Of a stretch of DNA of 5,483 nt, positions 5,403 to 5,483 are shown in pieces. This DNA comes from an uncultured Oligoflexia bacterium (GTDB lineage: Bacteria > Bdellovibrionota > Bacteriovoracia > Bacteriovoracales > Bacteriovoracaceae), in assembly GCA_950060715.1 (NCBI GenBank), contig CATLVA010000132.1, positions 1 through 5,483 on the forward strand, in the 5' to 3' direction. The position numbers and the translations under genes are program-made. Under the pieces are notes generated by a model. That model searched no databases. It saw only the letters and a list, made by a program, of their open reading frames with translations, and had not been told where the DNA came from. How positions within the stretch are numbered: the first letter of the stretch is position 1; every line of letters begins with the position of its first letter.

Positions 5403-5483
5403 GGTAACATTTTTTTGCAACGGCATAATCTCCCGGATCATTTAATATCATACCCAAATAGTAATACGCTTCAGTGAAATTTT
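5329..5483 (-). CDS. TPR-repeat protein, C-terminal end (enters from right edge)
   Basis: Reading the minus strand from the right edge gives an open frame of 51 codons ending at TAG (5331-5329). The protein reads EAYYYLGMILNDPGDYAVAK, then KCYLTAIDIDPKFLMAHSQI, then SKELQLN. This is a nearly ideal tetratricopeptide repeat: Ala-x-x-x-Leu-Gly, Gly-Asp-Tyr-x-x-Ala, and Ala-Ile-Asp-Ile-Asp-Pro at the canonical spacings, followed by the first helix of a further incomplete unit. TPR proteins are protein-protein interaction scaffolds, and no specific role can be given from one repeat. The gene converges on, and overlaps by 74 bp, the glycosyltransferase-like gene on the plus strand. I see no hairpin terminator in the overlap. 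The start lies outside the window. Confidence 0.75.
   Translation of the reverse strand, partial: NFTEAYYYLGMILNDPGDYAVAKKCYLTAIDIDPKFLMAHSQISKELQLN

Noticed and set aside
5403..5483. Continuation of the glycosyltransferase-like gene by frameshift after 5402
   Set aside because: The other plus-strand frames close quickly or show no family 9 signature, while the minus strand reads as a clean TPR.
1..5483. CRISPR arrays, tRNA genes, insertion sequences, toxin-antitoxin or defence systems
   Set aside because: No spaced direct repeats, cloverleaf-like segments, transposase frames or recognisable defence domains were seen on either strand.

Overview
The window is a low-GC bacterial segment dominated by a late flagellar assembly operon. 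A five-gene plus-strand cluster (2034-5402) encodes the flagellar cap protein FliD, its neighbour-chaperone FliS, a small FliT-like coiled-coil protein, a protein made only of the N-terminal domain of motility-associated (Maf-type) glycosyltransferases, and an N-terminal fragment resembling family 9 (heptosyltransferase-like) glycosyltransferases. The intergenic gaps are 10, -4, 5 and 10 nt, and two ribosome binding sites overlap the preceding stop codon, so co-transcription with translational coupling is likely. The AT-rich coding style and the fliD-fliS-small protein-Maf order fit an AT-rich flagellated Gram-negative such as a Bacteriovorax/Halobacteriovorax-type bacterium. That placement is an inference; no marker gene here fixes the taxonomy.

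Layout from left to right: 1-191 is the start of an unrecognised minus-strand gene running off the left edge. 192-300 is a spacer with a 7+7 bp inverted repeat. 301-1833 is a minus-strand polytopic membrane protein of about 12 helices with no assigned function. 1834-2033 is a 200 bp divergent control region holding a second 7+7 bp inverted repeat, a terminator-like hairpin pointing along the plus strand, TGATAC repeats with weak promoter-like elements, and the strong Shine-Dalgarno sequence of fliD. 2034-5402 is the flagellar/glycosylation operon. 5329-5483 is the C-terminal end of a convergent TPR-repeat protein entering from the right edge; I found it by reading the minus strand.

Functionally, FliD caps the growing filament and helps flagellin polymerise, FliS is the flagellin chaperone, and the FliT-like protein is placed to be the FliD chaperone. 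The two downstream proteins suggest a link to flagellin or surface glycosylation. However, both are single-domain or shortened versions of their families, and the family 9-like protein lacks the expected N-terminal Gly-Asp motif. The right end, where this half-length protein overlaps the convergent TPR gene by 74 bp, looks like a rearrangement breakpoint or an assembly join and is the most unusual spot in the window. I saw no tRNA, rRNA, CRISPR array, insertion sequence or defence gene.
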